From positions 1-64,000 of the forward strand of contig JACJIB010000007.1 in NCBI GenBank assembly GCA_014138645.1: a stretch of DNA of 64,000 bases, in the 5' to 3' direction. Each line of letters begins with the position of its first letter. The stretch's first letter is position 1. The notes beneath the pieces were generated by a model. The model was not told the origin of the DNA. It did not search any database and saw only the letters and a list, made by a program, of their open reading frames with translations. The stretch is from Methylorubrum thiocyanatum (GTDB lineage Bacteria > Pseudomonadota > Alphaproteobacteria > Rhizobiales > Beijerinckiaceae). The position numbers were made by a program, and so were the translations under genes. Below, piece after piece: positions 49,103 through 58,451 of the stretch.

Positions 49103-52100
49103 ATGTCCCAGGGCAACCGTCTCGGCCGCTTCGGCGCGGCCTTGATCGGCGCGACGCTGCTCGGCGTCCCCGCGCTGGCCCAGGCCCCGCGCCCGGCCGC
49201 ACCGCCGCGATCGGCGACCGCGCCCGTGACGAAAACCTTCATGCGCGAGGCGCTGGCGAGCGCGGGCGTCCGGCTCGAGGCCGCCCTCAAGAGCGAGGCG
49301 CCCCCCGGCGCCAAGACCGCCGCGCAGTGGCGCCGGCAAGCGGAAACCGCCGCGAACAGCGAGGGCGGGGAGCCCGACGCCGAACTCGACGCCTACGCCG
49401 CCGCGGTCGCCGCCGACCCGAACGATGTCCGGAACTGGCTCGACTATGCCAGCGCGGCGAATGCGGCGGGCAACGACGAGGAGCGATCCGACTATTCCGC
49501 CCGGTTCAAGCTGAAGGGCCGCGCGACGGCCGCCGCCTATCAGGGCTACCTGCGCGCCAAAAGCCCGGCGGACGAGGCGCGGGCACTGGCCCGCCTCGGC
49601 GAGATCCAGGCGGCCCAATCCGAGTGGCGGCCGGCTCTGGAGGCCTACCGGGCGAGCCTCGCCATCCGTGACGAGGCGCAGACGCGCGCGGCCTACGAGA
49701 AACTGCGGGAGGAGCATGGCTTCCGCATCCTCGACTACAAGGTCGATTCGGATGCCGCCGCACCGCGGGTCTGCTTCACCTTCTCCGAAAGCCTCGTCCC
49801 GAAGACCGACTACGCGCCCTACATCGCCGTCTCCGGGGCGGCCAACGCCGCGGTGACGGCGGAAGGTTCCCAGGTCTGCGTCGACGGGCTCAAGCATTCC
49901 GAGCGCTACGCCTTCGTCGTGCGCCAGGGCCTGCCCTCGTCGGTCGGCGAAAACCTGCTGAAATCGGCCGATTACGAGATCTACGTTCGCGACCGCTCGC
50001 CCCAGGTGCGGTTCACCGGGCGCAACTACGTCCTGCCGCGCACCGGACAGGCGGGCGTGCCGCTGGTCTCGGTCAATGCGGACAAGCTCGACGTGGAGGT
50101 GCTGCGCATCGGCGACCGCGGCCTGCTGCCGGCGCTGCGCTCGGAGGAGTTCCTGAGCCAGCTCAGCGGCTCGACGGCCAAGACCATCGCCGACCAGAAG
50201 GGCCAGCGCGTCTGGAAGGGCACCCTCGACACCGCCAAGGCCGAGACCAACCGCGAGGCGGTGACCGCCTTCCCCGTGCTCCAGGCGGTCGGCAAGCTGG
50301 AGCCCGGCCTCTACCTGATGCTGGCCAAGCCCACCGGCACCACCGATTCGTCGGAGGACGAGTACGGCGGCTACGAGGCCCAGGCGACGCAGTGGTTCGT
50401 CGTCTCTGATCTCGGGCTCACCGCCTTCAAAGGCCGCGACGGCGTCCACGTCTTCGCCCGCTCGCTTGCCAGCGCCAAGACCGTCTCCGGTGCCGAGATC
50501 CGGCTGATCGCCCGCAACAACGACGTGTTGGCGACCGCCAAGACCGACGGCCAGGGCCATGCCGCCTTCCCCGCCGGCCTCGCCCGCGGCGAGGGCGGGC
50601 TGGCGCCGGGCCTCGTGGTGGCGCAACTCGGCGACGATTACGGCTTCCTCGATCTGGCGCTCGGCGCCTTCGATCTCTCCGACCGCGGGGTGAAGGGCCG
50701 CCCGGCGCCGGGCGGGGCGGAGGCCTACGTCTTCCCCGAGCGCGGGGTCTACCGCTCCGGCGAGACGGTACAGCTCACAGCCCTCCTTCGCGACCCGCAG
50801 GGGGCGGCTTTGGCCGGCCTGCCGTTGACGCTGGTGGTGAAGCGGCCCGACGGCGTCGAGTACCGCCGCGCAGCCGTCGCCGACGAAGGACTCGGCGGGC
50901 GCTCGCTCGCCCTGCCGCTGATGGCGGGCGCGATGCACGGCACATGGCGCGTCTCCGCCTATACCGATCCGAAGGCACCGCCGGTCGGCGAGGCGAGCTG
51001 GCTCGTGGAGGATTACGTCCCCGAGCGGCTGGAGGTGAGCCTCACCCCGAAGACGCCGACCCTCACCCGCGGCGAGCCGGCGGTCATCGATGTCGCCGCG
51101 CGCTACCTCTACGGCGCGCCGGGCTCGGGGCTCGACGTCTCGGGCTCGGTCGCGGTGCAGGCGGCGGCCAATCCCGGCATCAGGGGGCTCGACGGCTTCT
51201 CCATCGGCCTCGATGACGAGGCGGTGGAAGCGACGACCGCCGAAATCGACGGGAAGGCCACCACCGACGCGCAGGGAAAAACCAGCATCACCGTGCCGGT
51301 GCAGGAGGTGGCCGCTCCGCGCGCGCTGGAGGCCAAGATCACCCTCGCCGTCGGCGAGCCGGGCGGCCGGGCGCTCAGCCGCAGCGTCACCCTGCCGATC
51401 CTGCCGGCTCAAGCCGTGCTAGCCATTCGCAAGAATTTTTCCGCCGATCTCGCCGAGAACGCGACCGCGACCTTCGACGTGGTGATGGCCGCGCCCGATG
51501 GGCGGCGCCTGCCGCAGGACGGCGTGGCCTGGACGCTGTCGAAGGTCGAGCGGACCTACCAATGGTACCGCGCCGACGGGCGCTGGAGCTTCGAGCCGGT
51601 GAAGTCGAGCCGCCGCGTCGCCGACGGGCGCGTGGCGACGACCGCGGAAGCGCCCGCGCGCATCGCGGTGCCCGTCGGCTTCGGCCAGTACCGCCTGGAG
51701 GCGAGCGTGCCGGGCCAGCCGCAGGCGGCCGCAAGCGTCTCCTTCACCGTCGGCTGGGGCGGCTCCGAGACCGCCGACGTGCCCGACCTCCTCGACCTCA
51801 CCCTCGACAAGCCGGCCTACGCCGCGGGCGAGCGGCTGCGCGCCCGGCTTGCACCCAAATTCGCCGGCACCGCGACGCTCGCCATCGTCAGCGACCGCGT
51901 CCACGAGATCCGCGACGTGGCGGTGGCGGAGGGCGGCACCAGCGTCGACATCCCGGTCAAGGCGGAATGGGGCGCGGGCGCCTACCTCGTCGCCACCGCC
52001 TACCGGCCGCTCGACCAATCGGCCAAGCGGATGCCCGGCCGGGCGCTCGGGGTCGCGTGGTTCGCCGTGGACAAGGAGAAGCGCGGCCTCTCCGTGTCGA

Positions 52101-54409
52101 TCGAGGCGCCGGAGAAGGTGCGCCCCCGCGGCACCCTCACCGTGCCGGTGAAGCTCGCCGGCCTCGGCCCCGGCGAGGAGGCGCGGGTGACCCTGGCGGC
52201 CGTCGATGTCGGCATCCTCAACCTGACCCGCTACGAGGCGCCCAACCCCTTCGCCTACTTCTTCGGCCAGAAGGCGCTCGGCCCCGAGATCCGCGACCTC
52301 TACGGCTACCTGATCGACGGTATGCAGGGCACGCTCGGCGCGATCCGCTCCGGCGGCGACGGCGGCGCGACGGAACTCGCCGACGCCCCCCCGACCCAGG
52401 CACCGCTCGCGCTCTATTCCGGCGTGGTCACGGTCGGCGCCGACGGCACGGCCCGGATCCCGCTGGCGCTGCCCGCCTTCAACGGCACCGCCCGGCTGAT
52501 GGCGACCGCCTGGACCAAGACCAGGGTGGGCCAAGCCCAGGCCGACGTGATCGTACGCGACCCCGTGGTGCTCACCGGCACCCTGCCGCGCTTCCTCAAT
52601 GTCGGCGACCGCTCGCGCTTCTTCGTTGCCCTCGACAACGTCGAGGGGGCGGCCGGCGATTACACCGTCGATCTCGACCTCACCGGCCCCGTCGTGGTGG
52701 CGGGCGAGGCGGTGCGCTCCACCATGCGGCTGGAGGCCGGGGCCAAGGGTCAGCTCGTGATCCCGATCACCGCCGCCGGCCCCGGCACGGCCCGGCTCGA
52801 CGTGAGCCTCACCGGCCCCGGCATCCAGGGCAGCGCCGGCCAGTCCTTCGCGCTCGGGATCAATCCCGGCACCGGCGCCCTCGTGCGACGCAATGTGCGC
52901 CCGCTGGAGCCCGGCGCCGGGCTCGACCTGACGCCCGACCTGCTCGCCGACATCCTGCCCGGCACCGGGGCGGTCTCCGTCTCGGCCAACCGCTTAGGGG
53001 GCATCGACGTCGCCGCCCTGCTGCAATCCCTCGACCGCTACCCTTACGGCTGCTCCGAGCAGATCGTCAGCCGGGCGATGCCGCTGCTCTACGTCAACGC
53101 GCTGGCGGCGGGCGAGAAGCTCGGCCTCGACGGCGGGCTCGACGAGCGGGTGCGCGGGGCGATCGAGCGGGTGCTGGCGCGCCAGGATTCGAGCGGCGCC
53201 TTCGGCGCGTGGTCCACGGAGAATGCCGGCGACACGTGGCTGACCGCCTACGTCACCGACTTCCTCACCCGCGCCCGCGAGCGCGGATTCGCCGTGCCGC
53301 AGACGGCCTTCAACAGCGCGCTCGACCGCCTGCGCAACACGGTGGCCAACACGACGAATGTCGAGAACGGCGGCATGGACCTCGCTTACGCGGCCTATGT
53401 GCTCGCTCGGAACGGCCGCCCGGTGATGGGCGACCTGCGCTACCTCGCCGATACGCGGCTCGCCGATTTCGCCACGCCGCTCGGCCGCGGGCAGCTCGCC
53501 GCCGCCCTTGCCCTGCTGGGAGATCGCGGCCGGGCGCAGAAGGGGTTTGAAGCGGCCGTGCAGACGCTCCAGGCCGAGCGCGACAAGGGCGCCTACCGGG
53601 CCGATTACGGCTCGCGCCTGCGCGATGGCGCCGCCCTTCTGGCGCTCTCGACCGAGGCCGGGTTCTCGCAAGCGACGCTTCAGCCGGTTGCCGCCGTGCT
53701 CGGACAGGAGCGGGCCGATGGCCGCTCCACCAGCACTCAGGAGAACGCCTGGATGGTGCTGGCCGCGCAAAGCCTCGCCAAGGAGTCGGACAGCCTCTCG
53801 CTGACCATCGACGGCAAGACCGAGACCGGCCCGCTCTCGCGGCTCTACCGGGCGCCTGCCCTGGAGGCCCGGCCGGTGCGGATCGTCAATGAGGGCCGCG
53901 AGGCGGTGCCGGTCGCGGTCGGCGTCCAGGGCAACCCGATCGCACCGGAGCCCGCGGCCTCCCAGGGCTTCACGGTCGAGCGCGCCTTCTACCGGCTCGA
54001 CGGCAGCCCGGTGGATCTGGCCAAGCCGCTGCGCCAGAACGACCGCCTCGTGGTGGTGCTGAAGGTGACCGAGGCCAAGGCCAGCGCCGGGCGCCTGCTG
54101 CTGGTCGACCGCCTGCCCGCGGGGCTTGAGATCGACAACCCGAAGCTGCTCGACGCCGACGCGCTCTCCGCGCTGAGCTTCGCCAAGAGCGAGCTGACTC
54201 CGGTCCATACCGAGTTCCGCGACGACCGCTTCGTGGCCGCCTACGACCGCACCCCGGAGCAATCCGCCTTCTTCTCGGCGGCCTACACCGTGCGCGTGGT
54301 CTCGCCGGGCAGCTACGTCCATCCGGGCGCGAGCGTGGAGGACATGTACCGCCCCGAGCGGTTCGGACGCACCGCGTTCGGATCGGTCGAGGTGAGTGCG
54401 GCGAAGTAG
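49103..54409 (+). CDS. Bacterial alpha-2-macroglobulin (thioester-containing)
   Basis: A 1768-residue periplasmic protein, similar to the YfhM type. It has a Sec signal peptide (GAALIGATLLGVPALAQA) but no lipobox, so it is probably soluble. Repeated macroglobulin beta domains fill about 220-1250, including the MG/bait-like region (PERGVYRSGETVQLTALLRD) and DVGILNLTRYEAPNPFAYFF. The thioester motif YGCSEQ places the reactive Cys at about 1317, followed by the alpha-helical thioester domain and a C-terminal receptor-like domain. It should trap attacking proteases covalently. Penicillin-binding protein 1C, its usual genetic partner, starts five bases after the stop. Confidence 0.95.
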   Translation: MSQGNRLGRFGAALIGATLLGVPALAQAPRPAAPPRSATAPVTKTFMREALASAGVRLEAALKSEAPPGAKTAAQWRRQAETAANSEGGEPDAELDAYAAAVAADPNDVRNWLDYASAANAAGNDEERSDYSARFKLKGRATAAAYQGYLRAKSPADEARALARLGEIQAAQSEWRPALEAYRASLAIRDEAQTRAAYEKLREEHGFRILDYKVDSDAAAPRVCFTFSESLVPKTDYAPYIAVSGAANAAVTAEGSQVCVDGLKHSERYAFVVRQGLPSSVGENLLKSADYEIYVRDRSPQVRFTGRNYVLPRTGQAGVPLVSVNADKLDVEVLRIGDRGLLPALRSEEFLSQLSGSTAKTIADQKGQRVWKGTLDTAKAETNREAVTAFPVLQAVGKLEPGLYLMLAKPTGTTDSSEDEYGGYEAQATQWFVVSDLGLTAFKGRDGVHVFARSLASAKTVSGAEIRLIARNNDVLATAKTDGQGHAAFPAGLARGEGGLAPGLVVAQLGDDYGFLDLALGAFDLSDRGVKGRPAPGGAEAYVFPERGVYRSGETVQLTALLRDPQGAALAGLPLTLVVKRPDGVEYRRAAVADEGLGGRSLALPLMAGAMHGTWRVSAYTDPKAPPVGEASWLVEDYVPERLEVSLTPKTPTLTRGEPAVIDVAARYLYGAPGSGLDVSGSVAVQAAANPGIRGLDGFSIGLDDEAVEATTAEIDGKATTDAQGKTSITVPVQEVAAPRALEAKITLAVGEPGGRALSRSVTLPILPAQAVLAIRKNFSADLAENATATFDVVMAAPDGRRLPQDGVAWTLSKVERTYQWYRADGRWSFEPVKSSRRVADGRVATTAEAPARIAVPVGFGQYRLEASVPGQPQAAASVSFTVGWGGSETADVPDLLDLTLDKPAYAAGERLRARLAPKFAGTATLAIVSDRVHEIRDVAVAEGGTSVDIPVKAEWGAGAYLVATAYRPLDQSAKRMPGRALGVAWFAVDKEKRGLSVSIEAPEKVRPRGTLTVPVKLAGLGPGEEARVTLAAVDVGILNLTRYEAPNPFAYFFGQKALGPEIRDLYGYLIDGMQGTLGAIRSGGDGGATELADAPPTQAPLALYSGVVTVGADGTARIPLALPAFNGTARLMATAWTKTRVGQAQADVIVRDPVVLTGTLPRFLNVGDRSRFFVALDNVEGAAGDYTVDLDLTGPVVVAGEAVRSTMRLEAGAKGQLVIPITAAGPGTARLDVSLTGPGIQGSAGQSFALGINPGTGALVRRNVRPLEPGAGLDLTPDLLADILPGTGAVSVSANRLGGIDVAALLQSLDRYPYGCSEQIVSRAMPLLYVNALAAGEKLGLDGGLDERVRGAIERVLARQDSSGAFGAWSTENAGDTWLTAYVTDFLTRARERGFAVPQTAFNSALDRLRNTVANTTNVENGGMDLAYAAYVLARNGRPVMGDLRYLADTRLADFATPLGRGQLAAALALLGDRGRAQKGFEAAVQTLQAERDKGAYRADYGSRLRDGAALLALSTEAGFSQATLQPVAAVLGQERADGRSTSTQENAWMVLAAQSLAKESDSLSLTIDGKTETGPLSRLYRAPALEARPVRIVNEGREAVPVAVGVQGNPIAPEPAASQGFTVERAFYRLDGSPVDLAKPLRQNDRLVVVLKVTEAKASAGRLLLVDRLPAGLEIDNPKLLDADALSALSFAKSELTPVHTEFRDDRFVAAYDRTPEQSAFFSAAYTVRVVSPGSYVHPGASVEDMYRPERFGRTAFGSVEVSAAK

Positions 54410-54413
54410 GGCC

Positions 54414-56528
54414 ATGGCCGTCGAACGAGATCCCCTCTTCCCCCGCGCGGGGAGAGGGGGACGCGTCGTCATTGCTTTCGCCCTCTTCCTCATCGTCGCC
54501 TGTCTGCCGGCGGGCGCCCTCTGGCGCTACGCCGCCAGCCTCCCGCCTCTCGACCTGACCCAGGCCTCGCTCCGCTCCGCCGTCATCCTCGATCGGACGG
54601 GCCAGTTGCTGCGCCCCTTCGCCACCGCCGATGGGCGCTGGCGCCTGCCCGTCACGGCGGATGCGGTCGATCCACGGTACCTGGCCATGCTGAAGGCCTA
54701 CGAGGACCGCCGCTTCGACAGCCATCCCGGCCTCGATCCGGCGGCGACGCTCCGCGCCGCGTGGCAATGGCTCACCCACGGAAGGATCGTGTCGGGCGGC
54801 TCGACCCTGTCGATGCAGGTGGCCCGCCTCGTCGAGCCGCGCAGCGAACGCTCGCTGCCCGCCAAGCTCCGGCAGATGGTCCGCGCGGTCGAACTGGAGC
54901 GCACGCTCGGCAAGTCGGGCGTGCTCGACCTCTACCTCGCGCTGGCCCCCTATGGCGGCCCGGTCGAGGGCGTGCGGGCGGCGAGCCTCGCCTATTTCGG
55001 CCGCGAGCCGGCGCGCCTGTCGTTTGCCGAGAGCGCGCTCCTCGTCGCCCTGCCGCAATCACCCGAGGCGCGCCGGCCCGACCGCTTCGCCGCCAATGCG
55101 CGACGCGCCCGCGACCGGGTGCTCGACATCGCCGCCGCGCGCGGCGTGCTCACCGCCGACGAGGCGCAGGCCGCCAAGGCCGAGCCGGTGCCGGTTGCGC
55201 GAAAACACTTCCCGATGTTCGCAGCCCATGCCGCCGAGCAGGCCCACGCCGCCGACCCGGAGACGCGAGTGCAGCACCTGACGCTGGATGCCCGCCTCCA
55301 GGCGAGCCTCGAGGCGCTGGCGGCCGAGCGCGCGGCCGCCGCCGGCCCGGCGCTCTCCGCCGCGATCCTCGCCCTCGACAACCGCACCGGCGCGGTGCTC
55401 GCCCATGTCGGCAGCGCCGGCTATCTCGATGCGGCCCGCGCCGGCGCGGTCGATGCGACGGCGGCCGTGCGCTCGCCGGGCTCGGCGCTCAAGCCCTTCA
55501 TCTACGCGCTGGCCTTCGAGGACGGGCTCGCCCATCCGGAAACGCTCCTCGACGACCGCCCGGCCCGCTTTGCCGCGAGCTACGCCCCGGAGAACTTCGA
55601 CATGGGGTTCCGCGGCACGGTGACGGCGCGGCTGGCGCTCCAGCAATCGCTGAACCTGCCCGCGGTCGATCTCCTCGACGCGGTCGGTGCCGCCCGCTTC
55701 GTCGCGCGGCTGCGGGGCGCGGGCGCGACGATCCTGCTGCCGCGCGACACCGCGCCGGGCCTGCCCGTGGCCCTCGGCGGCCTCGGCATCACGCTCACCG
55801 ACCTCGCCCGCCTCTATGCGGGTCTCGCCCGTGGGGGCAGCGTCCCGGCGCTGATCCGGCGGCTCGACGGTCCCGTTACTGCGCCCGAGCCGGAACGGCG
55901 CATCGCCGACCCGGTCGCCGCCTGGTACGTCGCCGACATCCTGCGCGGGGCTCCGCCGCCGGAGAACGCCCTGCCCGGCCGGATCAGCTTCAAGACCGGC
56001 ACCTCCTACGGCTACCGCGATGCCTGGGCGGTGGGGTTCGATGCCCGCGTCACCATCGCCGTCTGGATCGGCCGCCCCGACGGCGCCTCGGTGCCGGGCC
56101 TCGTCGGGCGTGCCCACGCCGCCCCGATCCTGTTCGACGCCTTCGCCCGGTTCGGCGGCGAGCCGGAAGCGCTGCCCCGCCCGCGCGACGCCCTCGTCGC
56201 CGCGACCATGGCCCTGCCCCCACCCCTGCGCCACATCCGGCGCGATGCCCCCAAGACCTTCGCGGCGACGCTCGGCGTGCCGCTCAAGATCGCCTACCCG
56301 CCGGACGGCGCCCGGGTCGATCTTGGAATCAGGGAGGGCGCGCAGGCCCGCCTCGCCCTCAAGGCGCTCGGCGGCCAGCCGCCGCTGACCTGGATGGTCG
56401 ACGGCCTGCCGGTGGCCGAGGCGATGCGCCGGCAATCGGAATGGAGCCCCGAGGGCGCGGGCTTTGCGCGCATCTCGGTGATGGATGCCGCGGGCGCCAG
56501 CGACAGCGTGGTGGTGCGGCTGGAATAG
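54414..56528 (+). CDS. pbpC: Penicillin-binding protein 1C (bifunctional)
   Basis: A 704-residue inner-membrane enzyme. One N-terminal helix (about 17-38) precedes the glycosyltransferase 51 domain (about 70-235) with catalytic EDRRF and GGSTLSMQ. The transpeptidase domain (about 310-570) has SALK (nucleophile Ser), SLN and KTGTSYG motifs. The last about 90 residues are the BiPBP_C domain typical of PbpC. It polymerises and crosslinks peptidoglycan, probably repairing wall damage together with the alpha-2-macroglobulin encoded upstream. All catalytic motifs are present. Confidence 0.96.
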   Translation: MAVERDPLFPRAGRGGRVVIAFALFLIVACLPAGALWRYAASLPPLDLTQASLRSAVILDRTGQLLRPFATADGRWRLPVTADAVDPRYLAMLKAYEDRRFDSHPGLDPAATLRAAWQWLTHGRIVSGGSTLSMQVARLVEPRSERSLPAKLRQMVRAVELERTLGKSGVLDLYLALAPYGGPVEGVRAASLAYFGREPARLSFAESALLVALPQSPEARRPDRFAANARRARDRVLDIAAARGVLTADEAQAAKAEPVPVARKHFPMFAAHAAEQAHAADPETRVQHLTLDARLQASLEALAAERAAAAGPALSAAILALDNRTGAVLAHVGSAGYLDAARAGAVDATAAVRSPGSALKPFIYALAFEDGLAHPETLLDDRPARFAASYAPENFDMGFRGTVTARLALQQSLNLPAVDLLDAVGAARFVARLRGAGATILLPRDTAPGLPVALGGLGITLTDLARLYAGLARGGSVPALIRRLDGPVTAPEPERRIADPVAAWYVADILRGAPPPENALPGRISFKTGTSYGYRDAWAVGFDARVTIAVWIGRPDGASVPGLVGRAHAAPILFDAFARFGGEPEALPRPRDALVAATMALPPPLRHIRRDAPKTFAATLGVPLKIAYPPDGARVDLGIREGAQARLALKALGGQPPLTWMVDGLPVAEAMRRQSEWSPEGAGFARISVMDAAGASDSVVVRLE

Positions 56529-56573
56529 CGCGCCGCGCCCGCCGCCGTGCGATGGCACACGTGACTCCCGCGC

Positions 56574-56643
56574 CCCGGACTTTAGCTCACCTTTCGCGAG
56601 GCAACGTCCTCCCCCATCAGGGTCCAAGTCCGGGACGGCCCGG
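56574..56643 (+). promoter_or_regulatory. Structured leader of the SugE/Gdx gene (guanidine riboswitch-like?)
   Basis: CCCGGACTT (56574-56582) can pair with AAGTCCGGG (56626-56634). The same CCGGG (56630-56634) can instead pair with CCCGG (56639-56643) around an ACGG tetraloop, which is the loop form seen in guanidine-II (mini-ykkC) hairpins. The two helices exclude each other, as in a switch, and lie 24 bases before a gene whose family includes guanidinium exporters. Only one ACGG hairpin is clear (class II normally has two), so the assignment is tentative. Confidence 0.4.
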
Positions 56644-56666
56644 CTCATGAACCGCATGAGGCTGCC

Positions 56667-56987
56667 GTGGCCTGGATCGTTCTCGTTGTCGCCGGTCTGC
56701 TGGAGGTCGTCTGGGCCTTCGCGATGAAGCAATCGGAGGGGCTCTCCCGCCTCTGGCCGAGCGTCATTACTCTCGTCACCATGGGCTTGAGCTTCGCCTG
56801 CCTCGCCTGGGCGATGCGCAGCCTGCCGCTCGGCACCGCCTACACGATCTGGACCGGTATCGGCGCGGTGGGCGCCTTCATCGTCGGCATCGCCTTCCTC
56901 GGCGAGGCGATGAACGTCATGCGCATCCTGGCGGCGGTGCTGATCGTCAGCGGCCTCGTGCTGATGAAGCTGTCGAGCACCGCCTGA
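56667..56987 (+). CDS. SMR-family exporter, SugE/Gdx type
   Basis: A 106-residue protein with four membrane helices (MAWIVLVVAGLLEVVWAFAM, then LVTMGLSFACLAWAM and LPLGTAYTIWTGIGAVGAF). Glu13 in the first helix is the proton/substrate residue, and TAYTIWTGIGAV with a Lys/Gln-rich first loop (MKQSEG) indicates the SugE/Gdx subtype rather than EmrE. Such proteins export guanidinium in exchange for protons. The start is GTG with GAGG six bases upstream. A structured leader with an ACGG hairpin precedes it and supports the guanidinium assignment. Confidence 0.87.
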   Translation: MAWIVLVVAGLLEVVWAFAMKQSEGLSRLWPSVITLVTMGLSFACLAWAMRSLPLGTAYTIWTGIGAVGAFIVGIAFLGEAMNVMRILAAVLIVSGLVLMKLSSTA

Positions 56988-56991
56988 CGTC

Positions 56992-57789
56992 TCAGGCCGT
57001 GCCCTCCCCGCAGCCGGGAAACACCGCGAACACGTCCTCGCGCACCCGGTCGAGGAGGCGCCGGTAGGTCGGCTCGCAGGCCATTCCCGCCGCGATGCGC
57101 CCGTACTGCGCGCTCTCGGCCAGCGCCCCACGCTCGGGCACCAGGGCGATCGGGGTCGCGGCCGGCGTGAGCTGCGTGCCGCGGCCGGAGAACAGGGTCG
57201 TGAGGATGCCGAACATCTCACCCTGGATCGTCGGGCGGCCGAGCACGGCGAGGCGGTACTGCCCCTGGAAGTTCGTGACGAGGTAGATCTGGCCCGACTG
57301 GTTCGGCACCGAGACGGTGCCGGATTGCGCGAACGGCGCGTCGAGCCGCTCGGCCTCGCGGAAGACGAGCCGGGCGCTGTCGGCGTCCCAGGCGATCTCG
57401 GTGCGGTAGGCGAAGATCGCCCCCGCCTGCCCGAAGGAGGGGCGCAGGGTCAGGTAGCGCCCTTCGAGGAAGGCCACCGCCTCGCGGGTGTAGGAGCCGA
57501 ACTCCTCCGGGGCGTGGCGCGCCCGCTCCGCGACCGCGACCGGCGCAGGGGCCTGTGTCCTCAGGGGGAGGCCGAGCGCCTCTTCCAGGCGGATCGTGGT
57601 GGCCAGCGTGAAGGGCCGGCGGCCGGACAGCGCCTTCTCCAGGGTCGAGATGCTGATGCGGGCCGCGTCCGCCAGCGCCTGCCGCGACATCCGGCGCCGG
57701 GCCAGGGCCTCGCGCACCGCCGCGGCGATGAGACGGCTCTGCCCGTCGGGCAGCTCGGTCTCGGGAAGTTCGGCCTCGATCGGCGGCAT
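56992..57789 (-). CDS. HTH transcriptional regulator with C-terminal sensor-like region
   Basis: A 265-residue protein. The N-terminal HTH (about 20-75: AAAVREALARRRMSRQALAD, then AARISISTLEKALSGRR) is XRE-like; the remaining about 180 residues form a beta-rich domain (YLTLRPSFGQAGAIFAYRTE, then IYLVTNFQGQYRLAVLGRPT) that may sense a ligand. It is transcribed in the same direction as the sortase and its target and lies 50 bases beyond the sortase stop. It may regulate them or be unrelated. The ATG at 57789 is used; upstream codons belong to another frame. Confidence 0.75.
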   Translation of the reverse strand: MPPIEAELPETELPDGQSRLIAAAVREALARRRMSRQALADAARISISTLEKALSGRRPFTLATTIRLEEALGLPLRTQAPAPVAVAERARHAPEEFGSYTREAVAFLEGRYLTLRPSFGQAGAIFAYRTEIAWDADSARLVFREAERLDAPFAQSGTVSVPNQSGQIYLVTNFQGQYRLAVLGRPTIQGEMFGILTTLFSGRGTQLTPAATPIALVPERGALAESAQYGRIAAGMACEPTYRRLLDRVREDVFAVFPGCGEGTA

Positions 57790-57839
57790 GGTGCGGGTTC
57801 CGGACGGATCCGCACAGAACCGCACCGGGGTGTGAACCG

Positions 57840-58451
57840 TCAAGGTTCGGTCACCGCCTCCACCAGCAGCCGCTCCGGCCCCGGCGTCACCGCATCGAGG
57901 GGCCAGCAGGTGACGAGGACGAGGCGGCGGCCCGGTGCATCCGGATCGAGGCCGGAGGCGTTCCAGCGCGCGACCCGGCGCCCGGTGACGCGGAAGCGGA
58001 CGCTTCGGCCGTCGCGGCGGATGACCTCGACCGGATCCCCGGCGGCGAGCCGGCCGAGGCTGCGGAATTGCGTGTCGCGGTGGGCGGCGTAGACCGCGGT
58101 GCCGGGCTCGCCCGCCTCCGGGGTTCCCTCGACATGGCCGGGGCCGAAGGCCAGCGCCTGCCCGCTGGCTCCGGCGAGCGCGACGTAGCGCTCGCTCAAG
58201 GACGGGAAGACGATGCGGGCGACCGGCACCGTGTCGGCCCAGGGCCAGGGGCGCACGCTGACGCCCTCGGCGAGAGTTCGGGCGAAGGCGCGTTCCAGCA
58301 GCACCTGCGCCAGGGCGGCCTTGGCCGGGATCCAGGCGGCCTGCGCCAGCAGGACGAGCCCGGCGGCGACGAGGCAGGTGGCCGGCAGGGCCGCGATGCC
58401 CCGCCGGCCGGGCCGCCGCGACGCGGCGCCCGGTTTCGCGCTCCCGCTCAC
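57840..58451 (-). CDS. Class GN sortase
   Basis: A 203-residue membrane-anchored transpeptidase. One N-terminal helix (about 19-40) is followed by the sortase fold with His124 in YAAHRDTQF, catalytic Cys182 in LVTCWPLD, and Arg near 192-194. These features are typical of class GN sortases of Gram-negative bacteria, which process a single VIT/vWA protein encoded beside them. The GTG start at 58451 overlaps the target-protein stop (GTGA). It should cut the LPxTG-like motif of that neighbour and link it to an acceptor, which is unknown. Confidence 0.88.
   Translation of the reverse strand: MSGSAKPGAASRRPGRRGIAALPATCLVAAGLVLLAQAAWIPAKAALAQVLLERAFARTLAEGVSVRPWPWADTVPVARIVFPSLSERYVALAGASGQALAFGPGHVEGTPEAGEPGTAVYAAHRDTQFRSLGRLAAGDPVEVIRRDGRSVRFRVTGRRVARWNASGLDPDAPGRRLVLVTCWPLDAVTPGPERLLVEAVTEP

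Noticed and set aside
48830..51412. 860-codon minus-strand frame
   Set aside because: It is the complement of the alpha-2-macroglobulin gene, whose domains and thioester motif are unmistakable.
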